From Burkholderia cepacia (GTDB lineage: Bacteria > Pseudomonadota > Gammaproteobacteria > Burkholderiales > Burkholderiaceae): DNA of 64,000 nt. Position 1 is the first letter of the stretch. Every line of letters begins with the position of its first letter. Below are positions 52,479-60,580 of this stretch, piece after piece. The notes beneath the pieces were generated by a model. That model was not told the origin of the DNA. It searched no databases and was given only the letters and a program-made list of their open reading frames with translations. A program made the translations under genes and the position numbers. Location: positions 1-64,000 of the forward strand of contig NZ_LDWR01000008.1 of NCBI RefSeq assembly GCF_001039005.1, given 5' to 3'.

Positions 52479-53444
52479 ATGTTTTCTGTTTCCTCTCCCG
52501 CGAAGATCGTGTTTCTCGACCGCGCGACGCTGTCGCCGCAGACCGTGCTGAAGCCGTTCCCGTTTCCGCACGAACTGCATGCGTTCGAACGGACGGCCGC
52601 GCACGAAGTCGCGGCGCGCATAACCGACGCCGACATCGTCGTGACCAACAAGGTGCGGCTCGACGCGGCGGCACTCGCCGACGCACGGCGCGTGCGCATG
52701 ATCGCGATCGCCGCGACGGGGACCGACATCGTCGATCTCGACGCGTGCGTGTCGCGCGGAATCGTCGTGAGCAACATACACGGGTATGCGGTCCGCACGG
52801 TGCCCGAGCATACGTTCGCGCTGATCTTCGCGCTGCGCCGCAACGTCGTTGCCTACCGCGACGCGGTGCGCGCGGGGCGCTGGCTCGACAGCGGGCAGTT
52901 CTGCTTCTTCGATCACCCGATCCGTGACCTGGCCGGTTCGACGCTCGGGATCGTCGGCGACGGCGTGCTCGGGCGCGCGGTGGCCGGCATCGCGCGTGCG
53001 CTCGACATGCGCGTGCTGTTCGCGGCGCACGGCAATGCCGAGGGCGCCGACTACGCGCCGCTCGACACGCTGCTGCGCGACAGCGACGTGATCACGCTGC
53101 ACTGCCCGCTCACGCCCGCGACGCGGCACCTGATCGATGCGGCCGCATTCGCGCGGATGGCGCGCCGGCCGCTGCTGATCAATACCGCGCGCGGCGGGCT
53201 CGTGGACGAAAGCGCGCTGGTCGACGCGCTGCAGTCGGGGCAGATCGCGGGTGCGGGGTTCGACGTGGTCACGCAGGAGCCGCTGCCGGCCCGGCATCCG
53301 TTTCACGCGATCCTGTCGCATCCGGCGTTCATCCTCACGCCGCACGTCGCATGGGCGAGCGACGAGGCTATGCAGGCGCTCGCCGATCAGCTCGTCGAGA
53401 ACGTTGCCGCGTTTGTCGGCGGCGCGCCGCGGCACGTGGTGTGA
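52479..53444 (+). CDS. D-2-hydroxyacid dehydrogenase
   Basis: A 321-residue NAD-dependent dehydrogenase of the D-isomer-specific family, converting 2-hydroxy and 2-oxo acids, similar to hydroxypyruvate/glycerate dehydrogenases. The Rossmann loop reads GIVGDGVLGRAVAG, and the catalytic Arg, Glu and His are in INTARGG, VTQEPL and LTPHVAW. It is divergent from the CoA-transferase operon (262-bp shared promoter region) and probably works in the same pathway. Confidence 0.9.
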   Translation: MFSVSSPAKIVFLDRATLSPQTVLKPFPFPHELHAFERTAAHEVAARITDADIVVTNKVRLDAAALADARRVRMIAIAATGTDIVDLDACVSRGIVVSNIHGYAVRTVPEHTFALIFALRRNVVAYRDAVRAGRWLDSGQFCFFDHPIRDLAGSTLGIVGDGVLGRAVAGIARALDMRVLFAAHGNAEGADYAPLDTLLRDSDVITLHCPLTPATRHLIDAAAFARMARRPLLINTARGGLVDESALVDALQSGQIAGAGFDVVTQEPLPARHPFHAILSHPAFILTPHVAWASDEAMQALADQLVENVAAFVGGAPRHVV

Positions 53445-53494
53445 CGCGTGTGATGGATGTCGCTGAGCGAGATCGTTTCAGCCGCGCAAACAGA

Positions 53495-53527
53495 AAAGCC
53501 CCGCTCGATTGCTCGAAGCGGGGCTTT
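53495..53527 (+). terminator. hairpin terminator after the dehydrogenase gene
   Basis: A perfect 11-bp stem (AAAGCCCCGCT and its complement) with an 11-base loop and T residues at the end, about 50 bp after the stop codon. Confidence 0.85.
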
Positions 53528-53673
53528 CTGAATCAGGGGCTGCTTGCGCCAGCGACTCGGCACATGCCGGGTTCGTGCATCCGCGCTGTCTTGCGGCCGG
53601 TATTTGAATGCCTGGTGGGTGTTGCTTCAACGCATTAAGACCGACGGTGATGCGAGGCGAGCCGGAAAGCGGC

Positions 53674-53886
53674 TTAGTAAGCAGACATCTCGACGCAAGG
53701 ATCGACCTTGGACGGCGAGCAGATGACCGAATACTTGGCGCTCTCGCGCATCAGCGCTTCGCCTTCGTGCAGTGCGATCTTGATCTCGGGGTGACGCTCG
53801 TACGCGAGGAATGCCGAGCACACGACCGCGGACATCACGATCAGGGAAAACACAAATTTTTCAAGGGTTTGGAAACGTTCAGGCAT
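53674..53886 (-). CDS. small single-span membrane protein
   Basis: A 70-residue protein with one hydrophobic segment (FVFSLIVMSAVVCSAFLAY) and a charged tail with two cysteines (VICSPSKVDPCVE). No family is recognised. It has a good -10 element (TATAAT) 26 bp upstream on the minus strand and a GAAAGG-like RBS. Confidence 0.7.
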   Translation of the reverse strand: MPERFQTLEKFVFSLIVMSAVVCSAFLAYERHPEIKIALHEGEALMRESAKYSVICSPSKVDPCVEMSAY

Positions 53887-53911
53887 GGTTCGACCTTTCT
53901 CTTAGCCCGTG

Positions 53912-53917
53912 ATTATA
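53912..53917 (-). promoter_or_regulatory. -10 element of the small membrane protein gene
   Basis: The minus strand reads TATAAT, a perfect sigma-70 -10 hexamer, 26 bases before the ATG at 53886. No clear -35 is seen at the proper distance. Confidence 0.4.
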
Positions 53918-54186
53918 CCCTGAGATAAGGGTTTTCCCTATAACCCTGCCCGCATACCGAGGATGTCTTCGACCGATGGCGGGCCCAGTGCTTGCGCCCT
54001 TTTTAGTTGATCCGTGCTTGAGCGCCGGTCGCGGGCGCCGAACGACGCCTGCCCGTGCGAAGGTGGTGCTCGCACGGGCACCGTCATCGATGGATTGCTG
54101 TCAGCGGAGCGCGTGGAACGGCGCGGTCTTCATGAACGAGAGACCGTGCGCCGCGGGAAGGAAGTGAACAGCCCGCCGCCGGCGCA
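53918..54186. other. intergenic region between small membrane protein and lipoprotein genes
   Basis: Part of a roughly 300-bp gap. It contains a short imperfect AGGGTT/AACCCT-rich stretch near 53930-53945 beside the -10 element; otherwise nothing is evident. Confidence 0.35.
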
Positions 54187-54624
54187 TCACTGCGGCGCCG
54201 ACGCGCCGCTTGCCGCGTCGCCGTGCCACGCCTTGCCGATCTGGTCGATCAGCGATTTCGCGGTGCCGGTCGCGAGCGCCGCATCGACGCCCGACGTCTG
54301 CCACGAGCCGTCGGCGGCCTTCACGAAGGTCAGGTTCGCACGCGACGGCGAGTAATCGGCATTGCGCCACGTGACCACGACGTCGCACGAGTACGTGCGA
54401 TCGCCGAGCTTCTTGCAGTCGCCGTCGGGCTTCGCCGACACGACATCGGCCGATACCGGCAGCGGCTGGCCGAACAGCGCGTTCAGGCCGCCGTGGTTTT
54501 CCGCTTCGAGCGCACGGCGCACCGCGGCGTCGACGTCGCTCGATCCGGGGCCGTCGTGGAGCAGGTTGCAGGCGGCCAGCAGGGTCGATGCACAGCCGAG
54601 TGTCAGCAGCGTTTGAAACTTCAT
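54187..54624 (-). CDS. putative lipoprotein, 145 residues
   Basis: A signal peptide (MKFQTLLTLGCASTLLAAC) with the lipobox LAAC predicts a lipoprotein. The mature part has DAAVRRALEAENHGGLNALF and SPSRANLTFVKAADGSWQTS, with a pair of cysteines (DCKKLGDRTYSC). Similar small lipoproteins are common in Burkholderia and of unknown function. It stands between the small membrane protein and the ABC operon. Confidence 0.78.
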   Translation of the reverse strand: MKFQTLLTLGCASTLLAACNLLHDGPGSSDVDAAVRRALEAENHGGLNALFGQPLPVSADVVSAKPDGDCKKLGDRTYSCDVVVTWRNADYSPSRANLTFVKAADGSWQTSGVDAALATGTAKSLIDQIGKAWHGDAASGASAPQ

Positions 54625-54790
54625 GGATATCCGTCAATCGAGTGAGCGTCGGGTGGCGTGCGGCGACATGCACGAACGCAGCCGCCAAGCCGGTACGCCG
54701 CGTAGTCTGCAACGTCCGCGCGTCGTTCGCGGTATCCATTTGTAACGAATTGCACGGATGCGCAGTGGCACGGCGCCCCCTTTTTCTCTT

Positions 54791-55714
54791 CTACTGCCGC
54801 TCCTGCTTCACGCGGCTGACGAGCTGCGTCGGGCTGACGAACTGCAGCGCGATCACGACCCACACGAGCGTGATGGCCATATAGATCATCGCCATCGCGT
54901 CGATCGACTGCGGCGCGCGCACGCCGGTCGAGAACACCGCGTAATAGAGCGCGACGACGAGCGTCTGCGTGCTCGGTCCCGCGGTGAAGAACGTCAGCTC
55001 GAACATCCCGATCGTGCGTACCAGGACGAGCAACCCGGCCGCGAGCATGCCGGGCACGAGCAGCGGCAGCAGCACATGGCGGAAATAGCGCCACGTGTTC
55101 GCGCCGAAGATGCGCGCGGCGGCTTCGAGATTCGGATCGATCTGCTCGATGAACGGCGTCATCACGAGGATCACGAACGGCAGCGCCGGCACGAGGTTCG
55201 CGAGAATCACGCCCGGCAGCGTGCCGGCGAGCCCGACCTTGTACATCACGGTCGCCATCGGAATCCCGTATGTGACGGGCGGCACCATCAGCGGCAGCAG
55301 GAACACCAGCAGCGCGAAGCGCTTGCCGCGAAACTGCACGCGTGCCAGTGCATAGGCGGCCGGCACGCCGAGCGCGATCGACAGCAGCACGACCGCGCCG
55401 ACGACCTCGACGGTCACCCACAGCACGCTCGCAAGCTGGAAGTCCTCCCACGCCTTCGCATACCAGCGCAGCGTGAAGCCCTGCGGCAGCGGCGTGCCGA
55501 ACCAGCGGGTCGCGACCGAGTTCACCGCGACGGTCGCGATCAGCAGCATCACGTTCAGCAGGAAGAACGCCATCAGCCCCCAGACGAGCGCCTTCCACGC
55601 GCGACCGGCGAGATTGCTTCTCATCTTTTGCGGTTTCCTCGCGTTGACCGGCCGTGCATCGGGCGCGTCCTGCTTCGGCGGCCAGGCTCGCGCGGCATGA
55701 TTGTCGGTCGCCAT
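54791..55714 (-). CDS. ABC transporter permease (PotC-like)
   Basis: A 307-residue inner-membrane permease with six predicted membrane segments. The EAA loop is in EQIDPNLEAAARIFGANTWR, with a conserved Gly. It pairs with the permease gene just upstream (1-bp overlap) to form the translocation pore. A hydrophilic N-terminal extension of about 30 residues is present. It resembles the spermidine/putrescine and 2-aminoethylphosphonate permease group. Confidence 0.9.
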   Translation of the reverse strand: MATDNHAARAWPPKQDAPDARPVNARKPQKMRSNLAGRAWKALVWGLMAFFLLNVMLLIATVAVNSVATRWFGTPLPQGFTLRWYAKAWEDFQLASVLWVTVEVVGAVVLLSIALGVPAAYALARVQFRGKRFALLVFLLPLMVPPVTYGIPMATVMYKVGLAGTLPGVILANLVPALPFVILVMTPFIEQIDPNLEAAARIFGANTWRYFRHVLLPLLVPGMLAAGLLVLVRTIGMFELTFFTAGPSTQTLVVALYYAVFSTGVRAPQSIDAMAMIYMAITLVWVVIALQFVSPTQLVSRVKQERQ

Positions 55715-56583
55715 CAGCCCTTGCCTCCCGTCACCGCGCCCGTATAGAAGAAACGGCGCGCGCCGAGCATCGATGCGACCACCAGCAGCTGCACGAAGCC
55801 CATCACGATCGCGATCGCCGACGCAAGCGAATAGTCGTAGCTCTCGAACGCGGCCTCGGCCGCCGCGATCGAGATCACGCGCGTCGGTCCGGCCGGCGCG
55901 CCGAGCAGCACGGCCGACGGGAACACCGAGAATGCCTGCACGAACGACAGGCACGCGGCCATCGTGAGCCCCGGCACGAGCAGCGGCAGGTAGATCTGCC
56001 GGAACTGCTGCCACGGGTTCGCGCCGAGCGTCGCCGCCGCGCGCGCGAGCGTCGGGTCGATGCCGCTGATGTACGACAGCATCAGCAGGAACGCGAACGG
56101 GAAGCCCGACACGATCAGCGACAGCAGCACGCCCCAGTAGTTGTGCGTGAGGCGCACTTCATCGGTGTACAGGTGCAGCCCCTGCAGCGCCTGCGGGAAC
56201 CAGCCGTTCGGCCCGAAGTACGTGAGCATCCCGTCGGCCACGAGCACCGTGCCGAGCGTGACGGGAATCACGAGCAGCGTCGTGACGAACTTCTGGTACG
56301 GCGAATTGCGGCGCAGTGCGAACGCGACGGGCACTGACACGCCGACGTTGATCAGCGTGGCCGGCACCGCGAGCTTCAGCGTGACGAGCACGGTCGGCCA
56401 CATCGCGGTATCGGTGAAGAACTGCACGTAGTTCGCGAGCGCGCCGCCGCCGTTCATCGGCTGGAACGACAACACGAGGCCGTACGCGAACGGATAGATG
56501 AACAGCGCGGCGATGAACGCGAGCGCGGGCGTGACGAGCCAGGCCTTCGTGTCGCGCGGCGTGCCGGCCGCGAGCGCGCTCAT
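55714..56583 (-). CDS. ABC transporter permease (PotB-like)
   Basis: A 289-residue permease with six predicted segments. The EAA loop is in SGIDPTLARAAATLGANPWQ. It is the first of the two permeases, with 37 bp to the ATPase gene, and shares a 1-bp overlap with the next permease. No single substrate is implied. Confidence 0.9.
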   Translation of the reverse strand: MSALAAGTPRDTKAWLVTPALAFIAALFIYPFAYGLVLSFQPMNGGGALANYVQFFTDTAMWPTVLVTLKLAVPATLINVGVSVPVAFALRRNSPYQKFVTTLLVIPVTLGTVLVADGMLTYFGPNGWFPQALQGLHLYTDEVRLTHNYWGVLLSLIVSGFPFAFLLMLSYISGIDPTLARAAATLGANPWQQFRQIYLPLLVPGLTMAACLSFVQAFSVFPSAVLLGAPAGPTRVISIAAAEAAFESYDYSLASAIAIVMGFVQLLVVASMLGARRFFYTGAVTGGKG

Positions 56584-56620
56584 GCGGCCTCCCGGCGTGA
56601 CGGCGCTGCGGTCGGGACGC

Positions 56621-57700
56621 TCATGTCGGCTCTCCCGGATAGATGAGCGTGCGCGACGGCGCGACGCGCAGCCGCAGCCGCTCGCCTTCAGCGAATTCGC
56701 CGGCCACGCGCGCCCAGATCGGGCCGAACGGCGTGACCGCGCGAATCAACGAATCGCGGCCGCCGTATTCGACCGTTTCGACCGTCGCGTCGAACGTGTT
56801 GTCGCCGGCGCCGTCCGCGCGCTCGATGTCGTCGGGGCGCAGCGCGACCATGACGTCTTTCGCGTCGAAGCCGGCCATCGGCACGCCCGCGATGCGCACG
56901 CCGCCGGCCGTGACGTTCACGTAGTCGCCGGCCATCCCTTCGAGCGTGAACGGCAGCACGTTGCGATAGCCCATGAAGCGCGCGACATGCAGGTTGTGCG
57001 GGCGCGTGTAGACGTCCTTCGGCGACGCGACCTGCTGCACGACGCCCTCCTTCATCACGACGATGCGGTCGGCCATCGACAGCGCCTCGTCCTGGTCGTG
57101 CGTCACGTAGATCGTCGCGCGTTCGAGCTGCGTGTGGATGCGGCGGATCTCCGCGCGCATCTCGATGCGCAGCTTCGTGTCGAGGTTCGACAGCGGCTCG
57201 TCCATCAGCACGAGCGGCGGCTCGATGACGATCGCGCGCGCGATCGCGACGCGCTGCTGCTGCCCGCCCGACAACTGCCCGGGCAGCTTGCCCTCGTGAC
57301 CGACGAGCTGCACGAGTTCGAGCGCCTGCTGCGCGCGCCGCCGTGTTTCCTGCTTCGGCACGCCGCGCATCTTCAGGCCGAAGCCGACGTTGTCGAGCAC
57401 CGACATGTGCGGAAACAGCGCGTAGTTCTGGAACACCATCCCGAAGCCGCGGCGCTCGGGCGGCAGCACGTCGATGCGCGTGTCGTCGAGCCAGATGCCG
57501 CCGCTCGTGAGCGGCTGCAGCCCCGCGATGCAGTTGAGCGCGGTCGACTTGCCGCAGCCCGACGGGCCGAGCAGCGCGATGAACTCGCCGCGCCGGATCT
57601 CGAGGTCGAGCCCGTTCAGCGCGGCGACCTGCGCGCCCTGCGCATTGGTGAAACTGCGGCACACGCCGTCGAGACGCAACCGTTCGAAACTGTGCTTCAT
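56621..57700 (-). CDS. ABC transporter ATP-binding protein (PotA-like)
   Basis: A 359-residue ATPase. Walker A is GPSGCGKST, the signature is LSGGQQQRVAIARAI, Walker B lies in PPLVLMDEPLSNLD, and the switch His in VTHDQDEALS. The C-terminal part is a TOBE-like regulatory domain (DKDVMVALRPDDIERA-like pattern). It energises the two permeases. It follows the binding-protein gene by 49 bp. Confidence 0.95.
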   Translation of the reverse strand: MKHSFERLRLDGVCRSFTNAQGAQVAALNGLDLEIRRGEFIALLGPSGCGKSTALNCIAGLQPLTSGGIWLDDTRIDVLPPERRGFGMVFQNYALFPHMSVLDNVGFGLKMRGVPKQETRRRAQQALELVQLVGHEGKLPGQLSGGQQQRVAIARAIVIEPPLVLMDEPLSNLDTKLRIEMRAEIRRIHTQLERATIYVTHDQDEALSMADRIVVMKEGVVQQVASPKDVYTRPHNLHVARFMGYRNVLPFTLEGMAGDYVNVTAGGVRIAGVPMAGFDAKDVMVALRPDDIERADGAGDNTFDATVETVEYGGRDSLIRAVTPFGPIWARVAGEFAEGERLRLRVAPSRTLIYPGEPT

Positions 57701-57749
57701 TGCGCGAACTCCATGGACGCGGGCGCCGCGGCGCCCGCCGGTTCATGCG

Positions 57750-58916
57750 TCACTTCGACTTCTGCGAACCGATCTCGCGATCCCACTTCTGGAACGCGGC
57801 GACCATCGCCTGCGCGTTGAGCGGCTGCACGTGCGGGCGATCCGCAAGCAGCTTCGCGTACTCGGGGCGGCCGAACTTGCGGATCACTTCCTGGCTGTGC
57901 GCGGGTGCCATCTCGAGCGTCACGCCCTTCACCGCCGGGCCCGGATAGAAGTAGCCGTCGTCGTAGGTCATCGCCTGCTGCGCCGGTTCGAGCAGGAAGT
58001 TCATCAGCTTGAACAGCACGTCGAGCTTTTCTTTCGGCACACCCTTCGGGATCACCATGTAGTGCGCGTCGTTGACCCACGTCATGTTGTCGAACGCCTG
58101 GATCCGGAACTCGGCCGGCACGATGCCGAGCGCGCGCGGGTTGAGGTCCCAGCCGGTGACGGTCACGGTCATGTCGCGCGTGCCTTCGCCGAGTTCCTTC
58201 ATCACCGCCGACGTGCCGCCCGGGTAGTACGGCACGCAGTCGTTCAATGCCTTGAGGAACGCCCAGGTCTTGTCCCAGCCGTTGATCGGATCCAGCGGAT
58301 TCTTGTCGCCGAGCACGTACGGCAGCCCCATCAGGAACGTGCGGCCGGGGCCCGAATTCGCCGGGCGCGCGTAGATCAGCTTGTTCGGGTGCGCCTTGCA
58401 CCACGCGAGCAGCTGGTCGGGCGTCTTCGGCGGGTTGCTGACCTTCGCCGGGTTGTATTCGAGCAGCGGGCCGGCCGGCATGTAGGTGACTTCGAGGCCG
58501 AAGCCCTGCGCGAGCTCCTGCATCTTGCGCGGGCCGGGCGCGTACTTGTCGAGCACGCCGGGGAACGCGGCCGCGTCGTCGGGCAGGAGTTTCTGCCACA
58601 GGTTCTGTTCGATGCCGGCGGCCAGCGCATCGGTGCCCGTCAGCACGAGGTCGATGTCGGAGCGCCCGGCCGCCTGCATCGCCTTGATCTTGCCCGGCAG
58701 CTGCGGCGCGGGCGCATTCGTGAACGTGACGGTCGACACGAGGTTCGGGTTCTTGTCCTTGAATGCCTCGATGGCCTTCTGCGTGAGCTGCAGGTTGCCC
58801 GCGACGTCGACGATGTTCAGCGACACGGGTGCGGCAACGGCTGCCGTGGCCGACAGCGTAACGCTCAGCGCGAGTGCGATCCGGCGAACCCGGCGCGCGA
58901 TCGTGGTTGTGTTCAT
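57750..58916 (-). CDS. ABC transporter extracellular solute-binding protein
   Basis: A 388-residue periplasmic binding protein with a signal peptide (cleavage after TAAVAA). SLNIVDVAGNLQLTQKAIEA, TGTDALAAGIEQNLWQKL and YDDGYFYPGPAVKG are typical of family 1 binding proteins of the polyamine/iron type. It is the first gene of the four-gene importer operon. The substrate is not determined; polyamines, phosphonates or other small organics fit the family. Confidence 0.9.
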   Translation of the reverse strand: MNTTTIARRVRRIALALSVTLSATAAVAAPVSLNIVDVAGNLQLTQKAIEAFKDKNPNLVSTVTFTNAPAPQLPGKIKAMQAAGRSDIDLVLTGTDALAAGIEQNLWQKLLPDDAAAFPGVLDKYAPGPRKMQELAQGFGLEVTYMPAGPLLEYNPAKVSNPPKTPDQLLAWCKAHPNKLIYARPANSGPGRTFLMGLPYVLGDKNPLDPINGWDKTWAFLKALNDCVPYYPGGTSAVMKELGEGTRDMTVTVTGWDLNPRALGIVPAEFRIQAFDNMTWVNDAHYMVIPKGVPKEKLDVLFKLMNFLLEPAQQAMTYDDGYFYPGPAVKGVTLEMAPAHSQEVIRKFGRPEYAKLLADRPHVQPLNAQAMVAAFQKWDREIGSQKSK

Positions 58917-59273
58917 GTCTCCTCACTTCGGTCGGTGGATGGGACCTTTCTTTCAGGAAATCATGACGGCGTTATACGATGTCGGTCAACAAAAAACCAT
59001 GACGCGCGGGGCGGGACTTTCCCTGACAAAACCCCTTCACTTGATGACGTGATTCAAAAAGCGAAACGGATTTCGGGGATTGTCGCAGCGCGAGAAGTGA
59101 CGTGTGCTAAGACATCGTATGTCGATGGATGCACAATGAACTCGGTGTGCCGAGCAGGTTCGACCCGCGTATTTCGCAGGATGAATGCAAGGCCGGGCGA
59201 GGCCCGATGCGCCAGCCGAGTGACCGACGGACAGTCACCACCGGGCAAGGGAATGATCCGGTGGAGCGGGCTT
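58917..59273. other. intergenic region between importer operon and toxin gene
   Basis: About 357 bases containing the upstream region of the ABC operon. The open frames lack domain content. No repeat or RNA gene is seen. Confidence 0.45.
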
Positions 59274-59660
59274 TCAGCGGGACAGCGACAACTCCCAGAT
59301 CGCACTGAAATATTCGGCCAGTTCTTCACTCGTCACGCTGCCGTCCGCAACGTCGACCATGAGGTCTTCGAGATCGGCGAGGCGATGAATCGAGATACCC
59401 TGCCGTTCCATATACGTCAATGCGCAAGTCAGGCCGGTGCGCTTGTTAGCATCATTGAACACATGCCCGCGCGCGATCGCGGCGGCATAAGTGGTGGCAA
59501 TGCCGAACACGTCATCGAGACCCGCGTAATGGGCATGATTTTCGACTTGGTGCAGGGTGGCTTCGACACCGCCCCGACCAGCATGCGCGAATCCGCTGAG
59601 ACCGCCGAGATCCGGATGGTCTCGGCGTGGATCGTGATGACGTAGTCGAGATCCCGCCAA
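59274..59660 (-). CDS. Doc-like toxin (Fic fold) with probable N-terminal frameshift
   Basis: The frame encodes a Fic/Doc-family protein of the death-on-curing type, which modifies a cellular target with a nucleotide or phosphate. The catalytic motif is HVFNDANKRTG, preceded by ATTYAAAIARG. From about residue 18 (GGLSGFAHAG) the sequence follows the family. Before that, the expected N-terminal helix (LDYVITIHAETIRIS) is in another frame. A single-base loss near 59607 would explain this. A TTG start at 59660 could still give a full-length product with a changed N-terminus. Partner: the small ORF just upstream. Confidence 0.8.
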   Translation of the reverse strand: MAGSRLRHHDPRRDHPDLGGLSGFAHAGRGGVEATLHQVENHAHYAGLDDVFGIATTYAAAIARGHVFNDANKRTGLTCALTYMERQGISIHRLADLEDLMVDVADGSVTSEELAEYFSAIWELSLSR

Positions 59661-59834
59661 TCAGCGATCCTTCAACGCGATCAGTACGTCCCGATGCTCG
59701 GAAATGACTTTTCGTGCCGCGCGAAGTACGTCGTCCTTCTCGGTTTCGGTCGAAGCCTTGACCTCCGTCGTGGGACGAATGATCGTGCGGGGTTTCAACT
59801 CGACCCCGTACAGCACCTTTCTTTTGGGAACCAT
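59661..59834 (-). CDS. small ORF upstream of doc, probable antitoxin
   Basis: A 57-residue frame with ATG 59834 ends with TGA immediately before the toxin frame. The protein begins MVPKRKVLYGVELKPRTIIR and continues with a charged helix (VLRAARKVISEHRDVLIALK). Position, size and coupling fit an antitoxin; the family is not recognised, so the assignment is by context. Confidence 0.6.
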   Translation of the reverse strand: MVPKRKVLYGVELKPRTIIRPTTEVKASTETEKDDVLRAARKVISEHRDVLIALKDR

Positions 59835-59969
59835 GACAGCTTTCCGCTCAAAAAAACAATAACAATCAGCCGCTTATCGCGCATCCTCGCGCCGCGGCCA
59901 CGTTGCCGACAATCATAGCGCTCGACGGGTCGCCGAAGGAGCTTCGAGGTCGGCAAATATGTCGGCGTG

Positions 59970-60563
59970 TCAATCCGTCAAGCCGGAATGACTTTCGCCG
60001 AGCGCCATCACTTCACCGATCAGCCGCTCCGCGTCATGCCACTCGCCATACCCCGACGCCGGGTTCAGGTGCCCGACCTCGCCGAGATCGACGAGTTTGC
60101 TGCCCCACCCCGCTGCCAGCGTCTCGATGCGCTCGAAGCGCGCGAGGGGATCGTTGCGGCTCGCGGCGACGACGCTCGGGAACGGGAGGCGCGCGGTCGG
60201 CACCGGCGTCCAGCCGTGCGCGTCGATCGCGTCGGGCGACGGATAGCCTGCGGGCATCGGCATGTCGAGATCGGCCGGCGCCGCGAGCAGCGCGCCGTGG
60301 ATCGCGCGCGTGGCCTGCCGCGCCCAGTGCACGGTGATCATCACACCGGCGCTATGCGCGACGAGGATCACCGGGCCGTCGATCGCGGCCAGCGCCGCAT
60401 CGAGCGCCGCGACGCGCGCGGCGCGGCTCAGTTTGTCGGCTTCGAGCGGCGCGACGGAACGCGCGTTCGGCAAACGCCGTTCGAGATGCGTCTGCCAATG
60501 GTCTTCGACGTGATCGCGCAAGCCGGGCACGATCAGGATGGTGGGCGCGGTCGCCAGGGTCAT
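59970..60563 (-). CDS. RBBP9/YdeN-family alpha/beta hydrolase
   Basis: A 197-residue small hydrolase of the RBBP9/YdeN family. LIVPGLRDHVEDHWQTHLER is the N-terminal signature. The nucleophile motif is VAHSAGVM (Ser in HSAG), RNDPLARFER holds the Asp, and GEVGHLNPASGYGEW holds the catalytic His. ATG 60563 is the family start. It follows the MFS transporter by 17 bp and is probably part of that transcript. The natural substrate is unknown. Confidence 0.9.
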   Translation of the reverse strand: MTLATAPTILIVPGLRDHVEDHWQTHLERRLPNARSVAPLEADKLSRAARVAALDAALAAIDGPVILVAHSAGVMITVHWARQATRAIHGALLAAPADLDMPMPAGYPSPDAIDAHGWTPVPTARLPFPSVVAASRNDPLARFERIETLAAGWGSKLVDLGEVGHLNPASGYGEWHDAERLIGEVMALGESHSGLTD

Positions 60564-60580
60564 GTTGCCTCCGGGAGGGT

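Noticed and set aside
53918..53945. Possible riboswitch or hairpin in the AGGGTT/AACCCT stretch
   Set aside because: The repeat is short and imperfect and overlaps the promoter region; there is no conserved RNA architecture to support it.
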